This document shows positions 17,799 to 28,173 of a DNA stretch of 64,000 bases, piece after piece. The notes below the pieces were generated by a model, which saw only the letters and a list, made by a program, of their open reading frames with translations, was not told the origin of the DNA and ran no database searches. Where the stretch lies: NCBI GenBank assembly GCA_017379015.1, contig JAFNXN010000007.1, positions 20,433 to 84,432 of the forward strand. The letters are read 5' to 3'. The DNA comes from Alistipes sp. Lineage in GTDB: Bacteria; Bacteroidota; Bacteroidia; Bacteroidales; Rikenellaceae. The translations under genes and the position numbers were made by a program. Each line of letters starts with the position of its first letter. Position 1 is the stretch's first letter.

Positions 17799-19272
17799 AT
17801 TCACCACGAGAATAGTTAGGAGTCTCGCTAGTAATAGTAATATCGTGTGGATGGTTCTCCGTCACACCGCTTGAAGTAATGCGGATGAAGCGAGCTGTCT
17901 GCAAGGTGTCAATATCCTTAGCACCGCAGTAGCCCATACCTGCACGAATACCACCAACAAGCTGATAAACAGTCTCAGCAAGCTTACCCTTGAAAGGAAC
18001 GCGACCCACGATACCCTCTGGCACGAGCTTCATGATGTTGCCCTCAGAGCCCTTCTGGAAGTAGCGATCTGCAGATCCAGCCTTCATAGCGTCGATAGAG
18101 CCCATACCGCGGTATGCCTTGAACTTACGACCGTTGTAGATGATGGTCTCACCTGGTGACTCCTCGGTACCAGCGAACATTGAGCCTACCATCACGCAGT
18201 TACCACCAGCAGCCAACGCCTTAACAATATCGCCCGAGTAGCGCAAGCCACCATCAGCGATAATAGGCACACCAGCCTTCTTTGCCTCTGTCGAAGCATC
18301 GTAGATTGCCGAAAGCTGTGGCACGCCAACACCTGCGATGATACGTGTAGTACAGATCGAGCCTGGGCCGATACCCACCTTGATGCCGTCAGCACCATTC
18401 TCGATGAGATACTTAGCTGCCTCAGCTGTAGCGATGTTACCCACAACAACGTCGAGGTGAGGATATGTCTCCTTGATCTGACGAAGAAGACCCACAACAC
18501 CCTTAGTATGACCATGTGCCGAGTCAAGAACTACGGCATCCACCTCCTCATTTACGAGTGCAGCCACACGATCCATAGCATCAGGTGTGATACCGATACC
18601 CGCAGCTACGCGAAGGCGACCCTTAGAGTCCTTACAAGCGTTAGGGTTATCCTTAAGTTTGGTGATGTCGCGGTAGGTGATAAGACCCACAAGCTTACCA
18701 TTGTCGTCAACCACAGGGAGCTTCTCAATCTTGTTTGCAAGCAACACCTCAGCAGCAGACTTAAGGTCTGTCTCGTGTGTTGTCACGATATTCTCCTTGG
18801 TCATCACCTCGTCGATGAGGCGGTTCATATCGCTCTGGAAGCGGAGGTCACGGTTTGTGACAATGCCGATGAGCATACCCTCGTCATCAACCACTGGGAT
18901 GCCACCGATCTTGTTCTCCTGCATCAAAGCGAGGGCATCACCCACGGTGTTATCCTTGCGGATGGTCACAGGGTCGTAGATCATACCGCTCTCGGCACGC
19001 TTCACACGGCGAACGTGCGCAGCTTGCGCAGCGATAGACATGTTCTTATGGATTACGCCGATACCACCCTCACGAGCCAGTGCTATGGCTAATGTTGCCT
19101 CGGTCACGGTATCCATTGCCGCAGAGACGATAGGTATGTTCAGCTGAATATTGCGAGAGAAACGACCCACAGTCGATACCTCGCGAGGCAAAACCTCAGA
19201 ATAGGCAGGCACGAGCAACACATCATCAAATGTGAGACCTGTTGTCAGTACCCTTTCATCGATAAAAGACAT
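17797..19272 (-). CDS. guaB: IMP dehydrogenase
   Basis: Oxidises IMP to XMP with NAD+, the first committed step of GMP synthesis. The 491-residue protein shows the barrel start [17 protein letters not shown], two CBS domains between about residues 95 and 205 ([20 protein letters not shown] and [19 protein letters not shown]), the catalytic cysteine loop [12 protein letters not shown], and the flap region YRGMGSI. The C-terminal end is typical. A promoter of the Bacteroidota type lies 30-60 bp upstream. guaA follows on the same strand after a hairpin-rich gap, so they may be separately transcribed or joined by read-through. Confidence 0.97.
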   Translation of the reverse strand: MSFIDERVLTTGLTFDDVLLVPAYSEVLPREVSTVGRFSRNIQLNIPIVSAAMDTVTEATLAIALAREGGIGVIHKNMSIAAQAAHVRRVKRAESGMIYDPVTIRKDNTVGDALALMQENKIGGIPVVDDEGMLIGIVTNRDLRFQSDMNRLIDEVMTKENIVTTHETDLKSAAEVLLANKIEKLPVVDDNGKLVGLITYRDITKLKDNPNACKDSKGRLRVAAGIGITPDAMDRVAALVNEEVDAVVLDSAHGHTKGVVGLLRQIKETYPHLDVVVGNIATAEAAKYLIENGADGIKVGIGPGSICTTRIIAGVGVPQLSAIYDASTEAKKAGVPIIADGGLRYSGDIVKALAAGGNCVMVGSMFAGTEESPGETIIYNGRKFKAYRGMGSIDAMKAGSADRYFQKGSEGNIMKLVPEGIVGRVPFKGKLAETVYQLVGGIRAGMGYCGAKDIDTLQTARFIRITSSGVTENHPHDITITSETPNYSRGE

Positions 19273-19303
19273 AGCAATCAGGTTTATAATTTTATGTTGC
19301 GCA

Positions 19304-19335
19304 CAAAATTACGAAAAATAATCGTAAAGTGCAAC
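19304..19335 (-). promoter_or_regulatory. Promoter of guaB
   Basis: Minus strand: GTTG (19332-19335), a 20-nt spacer, and TAATTTTG (19304-19311), 32 bp before the start codon. The -33 box deviates in its first base. Confidence 0.6.
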
Positions 19336-19395
19336 ATGTATCGTTATTTTTTTAACATATACGAATATTCGGTTATCGCTACATGCCGAAATCCG

Positions 19396-21498
19396 CTAAA
19401 AGTTTTTAAACGTACTCCACGATCCATTCTGCTCAGCCTCAGCCTCGAGCGCATCGGGCAGCTCGGGGAAGTAGTCAAATCCGGTCCACTTCTCGATCTG
19501 GTCGACACTCACCGCATAGTTGGTATATGAGTCCGAATATGCGCGATGCTCGAACCAGAAGCCTACCGTAGAGGCATCGACAATGGCTCCCGAGGAGTCA
19601 GTCTTCACCTTAAGCACCACCTTGTAGAAGTAGTTAGGCACGGGGACCTGCTTTGAGTCATCCTTTGCCTTGGTGTAGTTTATCGTCTTGCTCTCGCCAC
19701 TCTTGTTGAACGCCACACCAGTGACGATGTAGAGCGTCTTGCTCTCAGCCATATCCTGCAATGCTGCCTCCAGCTTCTGCCATATACCGCCATTGAAGCC
19801 AGCCTGAATCTGTGGCACAGAGTTAGTTACGTAGAATGTCTGAAGCTGCATCTCGCGAATACCGTTACGCGAAGCATTAGGTATAAGATGTCCTCGCGAG
19901 TAGTCCCCCGCATAGCTTCGCGAACAGAGGTTTACCTGATCCGAGGTGCTGATATATGGGTTCCAATCCCAGCTGCCGGGGCGCGAGTAAGAGCCCATGT
20001 GACGGCTCTCAAGCGGATACGCCACCCAGAGCGACGTATAGGTATCTACGTCGTAGAAGTGGGTATAGTTACGCTCAGCACCCACCTTGATAGGCACTGT
20101 CAGGGCATTGGGATATGCGCCATCTGTTCGCTCGGCAGGGAGCTCCAAGAAGCCCTCAACATCGGGGGTTACTGGGGGCTCTGGTTTCTCGATAACAAGT
20201 TCGCCATCAAGCTCATAGAGTACAGGAAGCACACCTCCACTCTGAAGCGAGGCGTAGCTACCAAAACTATCATAATCCCTATGATACTGCACAAACTTTG
20301 CAACCGAGAGGTTCTCGATGCGAAAACGCCCCTCACCCTCGTGCTTAACACTCCATAGCGCACCCTCCTCCTGGTTGGTGCTCACATTGAAGCTATTGTA
20401 GTTGCCCTTCTGATAGAGGTAACGACCATCGACAGCCTGACAAATAGTGTAACCATTTGCCGCCGCCTCGAACACAAAGGCATTCTCGCAACTCTGAACT
20501 TTAATCTCGCCATCGTCATCGAGATCGCCCTCAGCGGTATCAAGATAGCCGTATGACGAGAGCACGGGGAGTGCCACACAACGCTCAGCACCAATAAGAT
20601 ATGCCTTTCCCGAAGTAACCTTATCGACACGTCGGAAGGTATAAGTTGCCTTCTCAGGCTCAGGATCTGGCAGTGTTACAGGGAGTTCGGTATAGCCTCC
20701 AGCCGCAAGCATCAATCTATCATCCTCATCTATCACTACGCTCTGCTTAAAGCTCTTATCGCCAGAGACAACCTCTACTGTATAGTTGTCGCCACCACGC
20801 AACTCGAGAGGCATCGCAACGAAGTATATTGGGTTGGTGGCCAACAGCGGCTCCGAAGGCTTAAGGGTTATGCTGCGCGAAGCACTCACCGAGCTATAGT
20901 CTACAACGCCTTTAACTAGGTCGACGCAGCACTTGCCAGCCAACGAGCGACCACTCATCGTAAGAGTTATCTCGTCGACAAGCATTCCCTCCTCAACATT
21001 TTTCAGTATTATAGCTCCATGGGCTGCAATGCGCTGAAAGGAGACAACAAGCTCCTCGGGACGCTCCTCACACATCTCATGACGAGCTATGCGCAGATCG
21101 GCATTCGAGTCATAGCACAAAGCTGTAGGATGCTGCACCTCGGGGATTTCAATGTAAACTTGATTGATATTGAGCTTCTCACTGGCAATATATGCCGAGT
21201 GTGGGTATATAGCATCGTAGCTCCACGCCTCAGTCTCAACATCTTGCTCAGGGTCAACATTGAAGATAGCCTGACCCTTCTCATCGACCGCAGAGCACGT
21301 CACCTCGTAGCCACGAACACCATTCTCAATAAACAATATCTCATCACCCTCGCACCACGACACCTCGCCAACAAGTGAGGGGGCAACAACCCTCATCACC
21401 AAGGAGTCAGCCTCAACGGTGGGTGTTGACACACTTGCGTTGCACGCCGTAACAACTACAAGGAGTACCGATAATATAAGCTTAACAATAACTCTCAT
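19396..21498 (-). CDS. Lipoprotein with C-terminal DNA/RNA non-specific endonuclease domain
   Basis: A 700-residue lipoprotein (lipobox VVTAC, Cys19). The N-terminal part (about 25-280) has a fimbrillin-like pattern, with segments such as HGAIILKNVEEGM and EITLTMSGRSLAGK. A middle part (about 285-420) resembles a lectin-like beta domain. The last 240 residues are a NucA/EndoG-type ββα-Me nuclease: YSRGHLIPNASR with the catalytic His, then TFYVTNSVPQIQAGFNGGIW carrying the metal-binding Asn. The usual DRGH is SRGH here, with Asp two residues before (GDYSRGH). Inferred role: exported or surface nuclease that degrades nucleic acid, perhaps for nutrient use. It follows the esterase gene by 17 bp, so the two form an operon. 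Confidence 0.85.
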   Translation of the reverse strand: MRVIVKLILSVLLVVVTACNASVSTPTVEADSLVMRVVAPSLVGEVSWCEGDEILFIENGVRGYEVTCSAVDEKGQAIFNVDPEQDVETEAWSYDAIYPHSAYIASEKLNINQVYIEIPEVQHPTALCYDSNADLRIARHEMCEERPEELVVSFQRIAAHGAIILKNVEEGMLVDEITLTMSGRSLAGKCCVDLVKGVVDYSSVSASRSITLKPSEPLLATNPIYFVAMPLELRGGDNYTVEVVSGDKSFKQSVVIDEDDRLMLAAGGYTELPVTLPDPEPEKATYTFRRVDKVTSGKAYLIGAERCVALPVLSSYGYLDTAEGDLDDDGEIKVQSCENAFVFEAAANGYTICQAVDGRYLYQKGNYNSFNVSTNQEEGALWSVKHEGEGRFRIENLSVAKFVQYHRDYDSFGSYASLQSGGVLPVLYELDGELVIEKPEPPVTPDVEGFLELPAERTDGAYPNALTVPIKVGAERNYTHFYDVDTYTSLWVAYPLESRHMGSYSRPGSWDWNPYISTSDQVNLCSRSYAGDYSRGHLIPNASRNGIREMQLQTFYVTNSVPQIQAGFNGGIWQKLEAALQDMAESKTLYIVTGVAFNKSGESKTINYTKAKDDSKQVPVPNYFYKVVLKVKTDSSGAIVDASTVGFWFEHRAYSDSYTNYAVSVDQIEKWTGFDYFPELPDALEAEAEQNGSWSTFKNF

Positions 21499-21515
21499 AT
21501 TGATAAAGATAGATG

Positions 21516-22697
<1,182 letters not shown>

Positions 22698-22709
22698 TTA
22701 ATAATATTA

Positions 22710-22717
22710 CAAAGGTA
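22710..22717 (-). promoter_or_regulatory. -7 element of the esterase-nuclease operon
   Basis: TACCTTTG on the minus strand, 19 bp before the esterase start. No clear -33 box. It overlaps head to head with the divergent promoter at 22730. Confidence 0.5.
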
Positions 22718-22729
22718 AGATTTTTTTCG

Positions 22730-22737
22730 TATATTTG
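22730..22737 (+). promoter_or_regulatory. -7 element of the yfcE-hydrolase operon
   Basis: TATATTTG, 22 bp before the start at 22760. No TTTG at the expected -33 distance. The two divergent elements are 12 bp apart, so the operons may compete for polymerase. Confidence 0.5.
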
Positions 22738-22759
22738 CTACCCAACCAAGACATATTAT

Positions 22760-23257
22760 ATGAAAATAGGAATTATCTCAGATACTCACCTAACATTCGA
22801 CGATCAACTACGCGAATTTCTTGCGCCGTGCGACGAGATATGGCATGCAGGAGATATAGGCTCACTCGAGCTTGCCGACGAGATCGCCCAATTCAAACCT
22901 CTGCGCGCCGTCTATGGCAATATCGACGGAGGCATCATACGTCGCGTCTACCACGACTTCACACTATTCGAGGTTGAGGGCGTTCGCGTGCTGATGACAC
23001 ACATTGGCGGTAAGCCACGCAACTACTCGCCCAAGGCACTGCAACACATCCACGCCTCACGCCCAAAGATCTTTGTTGCAGGTCACTCCCACATACTTCG
23101 CGTCGAGTATGACAAGATCTACGAGATGCTATTTATCAACCCAGGAGCTGCTGGAAACTACGGAATACACCACCTCCGCACCGCAATACGCCTCGATATT
23201 GAGAATGGCGAGATAAAGAATATGGAGATTGGTGAGTGGAACAAACATGTAGGATAA
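22760..23257 (+). CDS. YfcE/MJ0936-type metallophosphoesterase
   Basis: A 165-residue cytoplasmic phosphodiesterase. The metal-binding motifs of the calcineurin-like family are all visible: GIISDTHL (Asp, His), IWHAGDIG (GDxG), VYGNIDG (GNxD), LMTHIGG (His) and AGHSHILR (GHSH). Length and motif spacing match YfcE and MJ0936, which hydrolyse artificial phosphodiesters; the natural substrate is not known. It is the first of two genes, with the secreted hydrolase 19 bp downstream. Confidence 0.92.
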   Translation: MKIGIISDTHLTFDDQLREFLAPCDEIWHAGDIGSLELADEIAQFKPLRAVYGNIDGGIIRRVYHDFTLFEVEGVRVLMTHIGGKPRNYSPKALQHIHASRPKIFVAGHSHILRVEYDKIYEMLFINPGAAGNYGIHHLRTAIRLDIENGEIKNMEIGEWNKHVG

Positions 23258-23276
23258 ACCATTAACAATAAACGAT

Positions 23277-24227
23277 ATGCGAAAAATAGCTCTTCTCATA
23301 TTCACTGTGCTGCTAACTACTTTAAGCTATGCTCAGGAGGTAGTGTGCGACACCTATCACTATGCCACGCACCACGGCGAGAGACTTCTACTCGACCGCT
23401 ACATGCTTTGTGACGAGAGTGACGAGCCACGCCCATGTATGATATTTGCCTTTGGCGGTGGCTTTGTGCAGGGGTCGCGCGACGTGGACTACTATAAAAT
23501 CTACTTCGAGCATCTGGCGCGTGAGGGTATTGTGGTTGTTTCGATCGACTATCGCCTAGGTCTGAGAAATATTCCAAAGATAGAGGGTGCAAAGGCTATG
23601 ATCTGTGTCTTTGACAATGCCATAACCATCGCCGTAGAGGATATGTACTGCGCCACGAACTTCGTATACGCCAACGCAGAGGCGTGGGGCATTGATCGCA
23701 CAAAGATTATGCTCAGCGGCTCGAGTGCTGGTGCTATAACCGCGTTACAGGCAGAGTGGCTACGCGCCAACGGCAGCCCTTTAGCTGAGGTACTTCCCGA
23801 GGGATTTCGCTATGCTGGCATAGTATCGTGCGCTGGGGCAATCTTCTCGCTCAACGGCAGACCCAAGTTCGCCACACCACCTGCACCGATGCTACTGTTC
23901 CACGGCACGTCGGATAGCAACGTGCCCTACGACCACGGTTCACTCTTTGGCATAGGCTTCTACGGCTCAGCATATATCACCCGTCAACTAGATAAGATCA
24001 AGTCGCCCTACTGGTTCTACAGCGTGGAGTATGCCGACCACCGTATTGCCGGCACACCACTCTTCGAGCAGTGCGACATTATCGTGCAGTTTATCAAGGA
24101 GTTTGTCATTGCTGGCAAGCGCGAGAGCATCTTAACAACAGTGAAAACGATCGATGGCGAACGCCGCCGCACTCGCTTTAGCCCAATGGATTATATCAAG
24201 GCTAACTACCAGAGAAAGAATAGGTAA
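23277..24227 (+). CDS. Secreted α/β-hydrolase (carboxylesterase-like)
   Basis: A 316-residue exported hydrolase with a signal peptide (cleavage near LSYAQ, residue 20). It shows the oxyanion segment FAFGGGFVQGS (GGG(A)X type), the nucleophile elbow LSGSSAGA, a later LLFHGTSDSNVPYDH segment providing the acid, and a possible catalytic His in YADHRI. The pattern is close to the BD-FAE/carboxylesterase group seen in gut Bacteroidota. It probably shares a transcript with the yfcE-like gene before it. The substrate is unknown. Confidence 0.82.
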   Translation: MRKIALLIFTVLLTTLSYAQEVVCDTYHYATHHGERLLLDRYMLCDESDEPRPCMIFAFGGGFVQGSRDVDYYKIYFEHLAREGIVVVSIDYRLGLRNIPKIEGAKAMICVFDNAITIAVEDMYCATNFVYANAEAWGIDRTKIMLSGSSAGAITALQAEWLRANGSPLAEVLPEGFRYAGIVSCAGAIFSLNGRPKFATPPAPMLLFHGTSDSNVPYDHGSLFGIGFYGSAYITRQLDKIKSPYWFYSVEYADHRIAGTPLFEQCDIIVQFIKEFVIAGKRESILTTVKTIDGERRRTRFSPMDYIKANYQRKNR

Positions 24228-24239
24228 CAGCGAAAGAGA

Positions 24240-24422
24240 GTAGTAAAGCGTAGAGCGAGAGCATAAGCTCTCTAAAGGGGAGTGCGCAAGCGTTGCTTGC
24301 TAAAGTGTAGTGCGCTCGCCTTCGCGAGCTAAAGGGAAACACGCAAAAAACTACCCTTTAGCACCGCAGGTGCGAACTACCCTTCGACTACCCTTTAGCA
24401 CCGCAGGTGCGAACAACCCTGA
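24240..24422. repeat. Array of mini-palindromes with TAAAG flanks, copy 1
   Basis: Five small perfect hairpins follow one another: GAGAGC-ATAA-GCTCTC, GCAAGC-GTT-GCTTGC, GCTCGC-CTTC-GCGAGC, and twice GCACC-GCA-GGTGC. The first three are followed by TAAAG; the last two are preceded by CTTTA, so they point the other way. A closely similar array is at 37972-38175. The rest of the gap 24228-24601 holds the gapA terminator and no gene. Confidence 0.85.
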
Positions 24423-24509
24423 AAGGCTCCCTGACGACTGCGACGATGAGGCGGACAACGACAAAAGGACAAAGGGACAGAGGAACAAAAGATTGGTCGC
24501 GGACCAGAC

Positions 24510-24558
24510 AAAAATGACTACCGCAGGATTGTACTTTGACGTACAGCCTGCGGTAGTC
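24510..24558 (-). terminator. Terminator of gapA
   Basis: GACTACCGCAGG (24516-24527) pairs with CCTGCGGTAGTC (24547-24558), with a GTAC-TTTGAC-GTAC apex. On the minus strand the stem is followed by a T run. It lies 43 bp after the gapA stop. Confidence 0.85.
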
Positions 24559-24601
24559 TACTTTTTGGGATGTGCCGCAGATGCGGCCTTATCATCAAAA
24601 A

Positions 24602-25630
<1,029 letters not shown>

Positions 25631-25674
25631 TTATATTAATAGTTGATAAATCTCTATTATTGAGTTTCAATTCG

Positions 25675-25706
25675 CAAATTTACTTACTTTATAGTGAACT
25701 TACAAA
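25675..25706 (-). promoter_or_regulatory. Promoter of gapA
   Basis: Minus strand: TTTG (25703-25706), 20 nt, TAAATTTG (25675-25682). The predicted RNA start gives a leader of about 50 nt. Confidence 0.75.
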
Positions 25707-25743
25707 TAAAATTTAAAATTTTTAAATAGAATTCGCAACTTTG

Positions 25744-26499
25744 CTATTTGCCTACACTCTTAGCACGCTTTGCCATTGCCGATGCGAAGACAAAGTCATT
25801 AAGTTCGGGATTATCGGACTGAAGAATATCATCCTTGGAGCCCTCCCACCATTTATGACCTTCGTGGATATAGACAATTTTCTCGCCAATCTCCATCACC
25901 GAGTTCATATCATGGGTATTAATAATGGTCGTTATGTTAAACTCCTTGGTAATATCGTAGATAAGGTTGTCGATAACAACCGATGTCTGTGGATCGAGAC
26001 CCGAGTTAGGCTCATCGCAGAAGAGATAGCGAGGGTTGAGCACTATGGCACGTGCTATAGCCACACGCTTGATCATACCACCACTAAGCTCCGAGGGGTA
26101 TAGGTGGTCGGCACCCACCAAACGCACACGCTCGAGGCAGAAGTCCACACGCTCACGCTTCTCAGCATCCGATAAATCGGTGAAGAGGTCCAGCGGCAGG
26201 CGTACATTCTCACGCACGGTTGATGAGTCGAGCAGTGCACCACCCTGGAAGATCATGCCAATATCCTTACGTATCTTCTTACGCTCCTTGAAGCCAAGAT
26301 CGGTGTAGCACACATCGTCGTAGTAGATCTTACCTAAATCCACATCGTGGAGTCCCACAAGGCTTTTGAGCAACACGGTCTTTCCCGAGCCACTGCGTCC
26401 GATGATAAGGTTTGTCTTGCCTGTCTCGAACTCTACGCTAATATCGTCGAGCACCTTACGTCCTTCAAATGTCTTTGATATATGGTCTGCACGTATCAT
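25744..26499 (-). CDS. mlaF: MlaF-type ABC transporter ATP-binding protein
   Basis: A 251-residue ATPase of the phospholipid/MCE transport family. It shows Walker A GRSGSGKT (about residues 35-42), the signature LSGGMIKR, Walker B LFCDEPNSGLD and the switch His in NTHDM. The GGMIKR form is typical of MlaF. The start ATG overlaps the stop of the permease gene by 4 bp (ATGA), a sign of coupled translation. With MlaE it would power lipid movement between inner and outer membranes. The MCE substrate-binding subunit (MlaD) is not in this window. Confidence 0.92.
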   Translation of the reverse strand: MIRADHISKTFEGRKVLDDISVEFETGKTNLIIGRSGSGKTVLLKSLVGLHDVDLGKIYYDDVCYTDLGFKERKKIRKDIGMIFQGGALLDSSTVRENVRLPLDLFTDLSDAEKRERVDFCLERVRLVGADHLYPSELSGGMIKRVAIARAIVLNPRYLFCDEPNSGLDPQTSVVIDNLIYDITKEFNITTIINTHDMNSVMEIGEKIVYIHEGHKWWEGSKDDILQSDNPELNDFVFASAMAKRAKSVGK

Positions 26500-27239
26500 A
26501 CTCGCATAATCTGTGTTAGGATGAGGTCAAAAATCATGATTGTCACCGAGCTTGCCACAACGGCAAGAGTAGAGGCGCGTCCCACCTCCAGAGAGTTGCC
26601 CTTAGCATAGTAGCCACAATAGGCCGATATTGAGGTGATGATAAAGGCAAAGACAGCACCCTTAACTAGGGCATAGGTAAACGAGAATGGCTCGAAGTAG
26701 TAGAACAAACCCTCGATGTAGTCACCCGTGAGCACGATACCCGTGAGGTAGGCTATGGCATAACCACCCACAATACCCACAAAGATGCTAAAGAGTGTGA
26801 GTATTGGGAAGAAGATCACCGTAGCCACAATCTTTGGCAGGATGAGATACGACGCCGAGTTTACGCCCATGATCTCTAGGGCGTCGATCTGCTCGGTAAT
26901 ACGCATAGTACCGATCTCCGAGGCGATGTTCGATCCCACCTTACCTGCAAGGATAAGGGCAACAACCGTAGAGGAGAACTCGAGCACCATAACCTCTCGC
27001 GTAGCGTAGCCGATCATAAACTTGGGAATGAATGGCGACTCGAGGGTGATAGCCATCTGAAGTGCCACAACAGCACCAATAAATGCTGAGATGATGGCAG
27101 TGAGCGATATGGAGTTAAAGCCCAATGCCTCGATCTCAAACAAGACACGACGCGAATAGATACTCATCTTCTCGGGACGCGAAAAGACCTTGCCCAGAAG
27201 CATGAAGTATCGTCCTATGTTTTCAAATAGTTTAATCAT
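26496..27239 (-). CDS. mlaE: MlaE-type ABC transporter permease
   Basis: A 247-residue inner-membrane permease with about five hydrophobic segments. The MlaE family hallmarks are present: SSTVVALILAGKVGSNIASEIGTM and EQIDALEIMGVNSASYLILP. It forms the membrane part of the lipid transporter with the overlapping mlaF gene. The DUF4834 gene lies 52 bp upstream on the same strand and may share the transcript. Confidence 0.92.
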   Translation of the reverse strand: MIKLFENIGRYFMLLGKVFSRPEKMSIYSRRVLFEIEALGFNSISLTAIISAFIGAVVALQMAITLESPFIPKFMIGYATREVMVLEFSSTVVALILAGKVGSNIASEIGTMRITEQIDALEIMGVNSASYLILPKIVATVIFFPILTLFSIFVGIVGGYAIAYLTGIVLTGDYIEGLFYYFEPFSFTYALVKGAVFAFIITSISAYCGYYAKGNSLEVGRASTLAVVASSVTIMIFDLILTQIMRV

Positions 27240-27291
27240 CGTCCTTTTTTATCAGCTTGGTATAGAGTTATAAACTTATTTTTGGGGTGAT

Positions 27292-27735
27292 CTACTCAAC
27301 CTCCTCGAAATCTACATAGTCGCCAACCTTATCATTGACACGCTTCTGCTGAGCAGTTGACGACTGAGTGGTGGTTGACGAGTAGGTATCCTGCGAACGA
27401 CGCTTTGCCTCAGCCTCCGCCTGCATGCGGCGCACCAGTTCCTCGAGGCTCATACCCTGAGCCGAGCTAAATCCTGATGAGAAGCCTCCAGACGAGAAGC
27501 CTGCTGACGACGTGCTACGAAACTGATCCTCAACCTGCTTGCGCATCTTGTGCATACGAAAAGCAGCAACGCCAACTATTAGAAGAAGCGCAAACAACAC
27601 CGCTACAATCACCCAACCAATAGCCTTCCAAACCACAGGTGCAAAGATGCTTATCAAGATGATAAAGAGCGTGAAGAGAGGATGACGCTCAATAAAGGCG
27701 AGTATCCCGTAAAAAATTATCTTAAGATATACCAT
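27292..27735 (-). CDS. DUF4834 family small membrane protein
   Basis: A 147-residue protein with hydrophobic segments at about residues 4-14 and 20-60, then a basic stretch (RMHKMRKQ), a Ser/Gly/Phe-rich linker with FSSGGFSSGFSS, and a charged C-terminal tail ending NDKVGDYVDFEEVE. This layout matches DUF4834, a Bacteroidota-specific family of unknown function. It lies directly upstream of mlaEF, and such linkage might hint at an envelope role, but this is inference. Confidence 0.75.
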   Translation of the reverse strand: MVYLKIIFYGILAFIERHPLFTLFIILISIFAPVVWKAIGWVIVAVLFALLLIVGVAAFRMHKMRKQVEDQFRSTSSAGFSSGGFSSGFSSAQGMSLEELVRRMQAEAEAKRRSQDTYSSTTTQSSTAQQKRVNDKVGDYVDFEEVE

Positions 27736-27801
27736 TTTTTCAAGTTAATATACATTAAAAGCCTATCTACCTAATAACATAAGGTAAGACGCTATACGCG
27801 G

Positions 27802-27809
27802 CAAAGATA
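27802..27809 (-). promoter_or_regulatory. -7 element upstream of DUF4834-mlaEF
   Basis: TATCTTTG on the minus strand, 67 bp before the DUF4834 start. No TTTG at the expected distance upstream. Confidence 0.45.
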
Positions 27810-27900
27810 ATAAATTAATGCCAAATCTAAAAAACTATTGCCCTAATAAAGGTTTTTATGAGCCATATAGATTAGTTTACGCAGGGTCGTTTAGAAAAAA

Positions 27901-27932
27901 TTTGCATAATTAAAATAAAATATTTAAATTTG
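27901..27932 (+). promoter_or_regulatory. Promoter of the methionine operon
   Basis: TTTG (27901-27904), 20 nt, TAAATTTG (27925-27932). The RNA should start near 27939, about 15 nt before the leader peptide ATG and about 235 nt before metY. Confidence 0.78.
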
Positions 27933-27953
27933 CACTAACATCAAACTACGAGA

Positions 27954-28043
27954 ATGAATCGAATTAGCAACATAACTATCACTGACAAGGCATCACACGG
28001 TGTCAGAATGACTATGGTTATGTCTATGCGAATGTGCCGCTAG
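27954..28043 (+). CDS. Methionine-rich leader peptide of the met operon
   Basis: A 29-codon ORF in the 5' leader of metY-metX-hom. The ATG lies about 15 nt after the predicted RNA start. Its last eleven residues read MTMVMSMRMCR, with five ATG codons in nine consecutive codons (alternate positions 19, 21, 23, 25, 27), followed by Cys, Arg and TAG. The operon downstream makes methionine, so the run of Met codons is what a ribosome-stalling leader peptide would need. The stop codon sits in a perfect hairpin (GTGCC-GCTA-GGCAC, 28034-28047). The N-terminal half (MNRISNITITDK) shows no special bias. The ORF is too short to be supported by length; the support is its codon pattern and position. Confidence 0.8.
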   Translation: MNRISNITITDKASHGVRMTMVMSMRMCR

Positions 28044-28142
28044 GCACGCGACTTCATCATGCAGACATAGGTATCTGCACCTCCCCACAGATTAAAACAA
28101 AAACAGCTCCTCACTCGTCACTAATAGTGCGAAGGAATGAGG
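28034..28142 (+). promoter_or_regulatory. Attenuator-like structured leader upstream of metY
   Basis: Three helices can be drawn: GTGCC/GGCAC (28034-28047) over the leader stop; TGCAGA/TCTGCA (28060-28079); and CCTCA...TGAGG (28109-28142) with an inner CACT/AGTG. The Met codon region TATGTCTATGC (28019-28029) can pair instead with GCAGACATA (28061-28069), so two exclusive foldings exist. No stem is followed by a U-tract, so termination by an intrinsic terminator is not evident. Control of metY translation or Rho-dependent termination are alternatives. Confidence 0.5.
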
Positions 28143-28173
28143 CATTATTACTAATACGCATTACTATAACAAT

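Noticed and set aside
24240-24422. Possible CRISPR array
   Set aside because: The repeated units have different stems, short irregular spacing and mixed orientation, and there are no spacers of constant length or cas genes.
27939-28173. SAM riboswitch upstream of metY
   Set aside because: No recognisable SAM-I, SAM-II or SAM-IV core was found; the Met-rich ORF explains the leader better.
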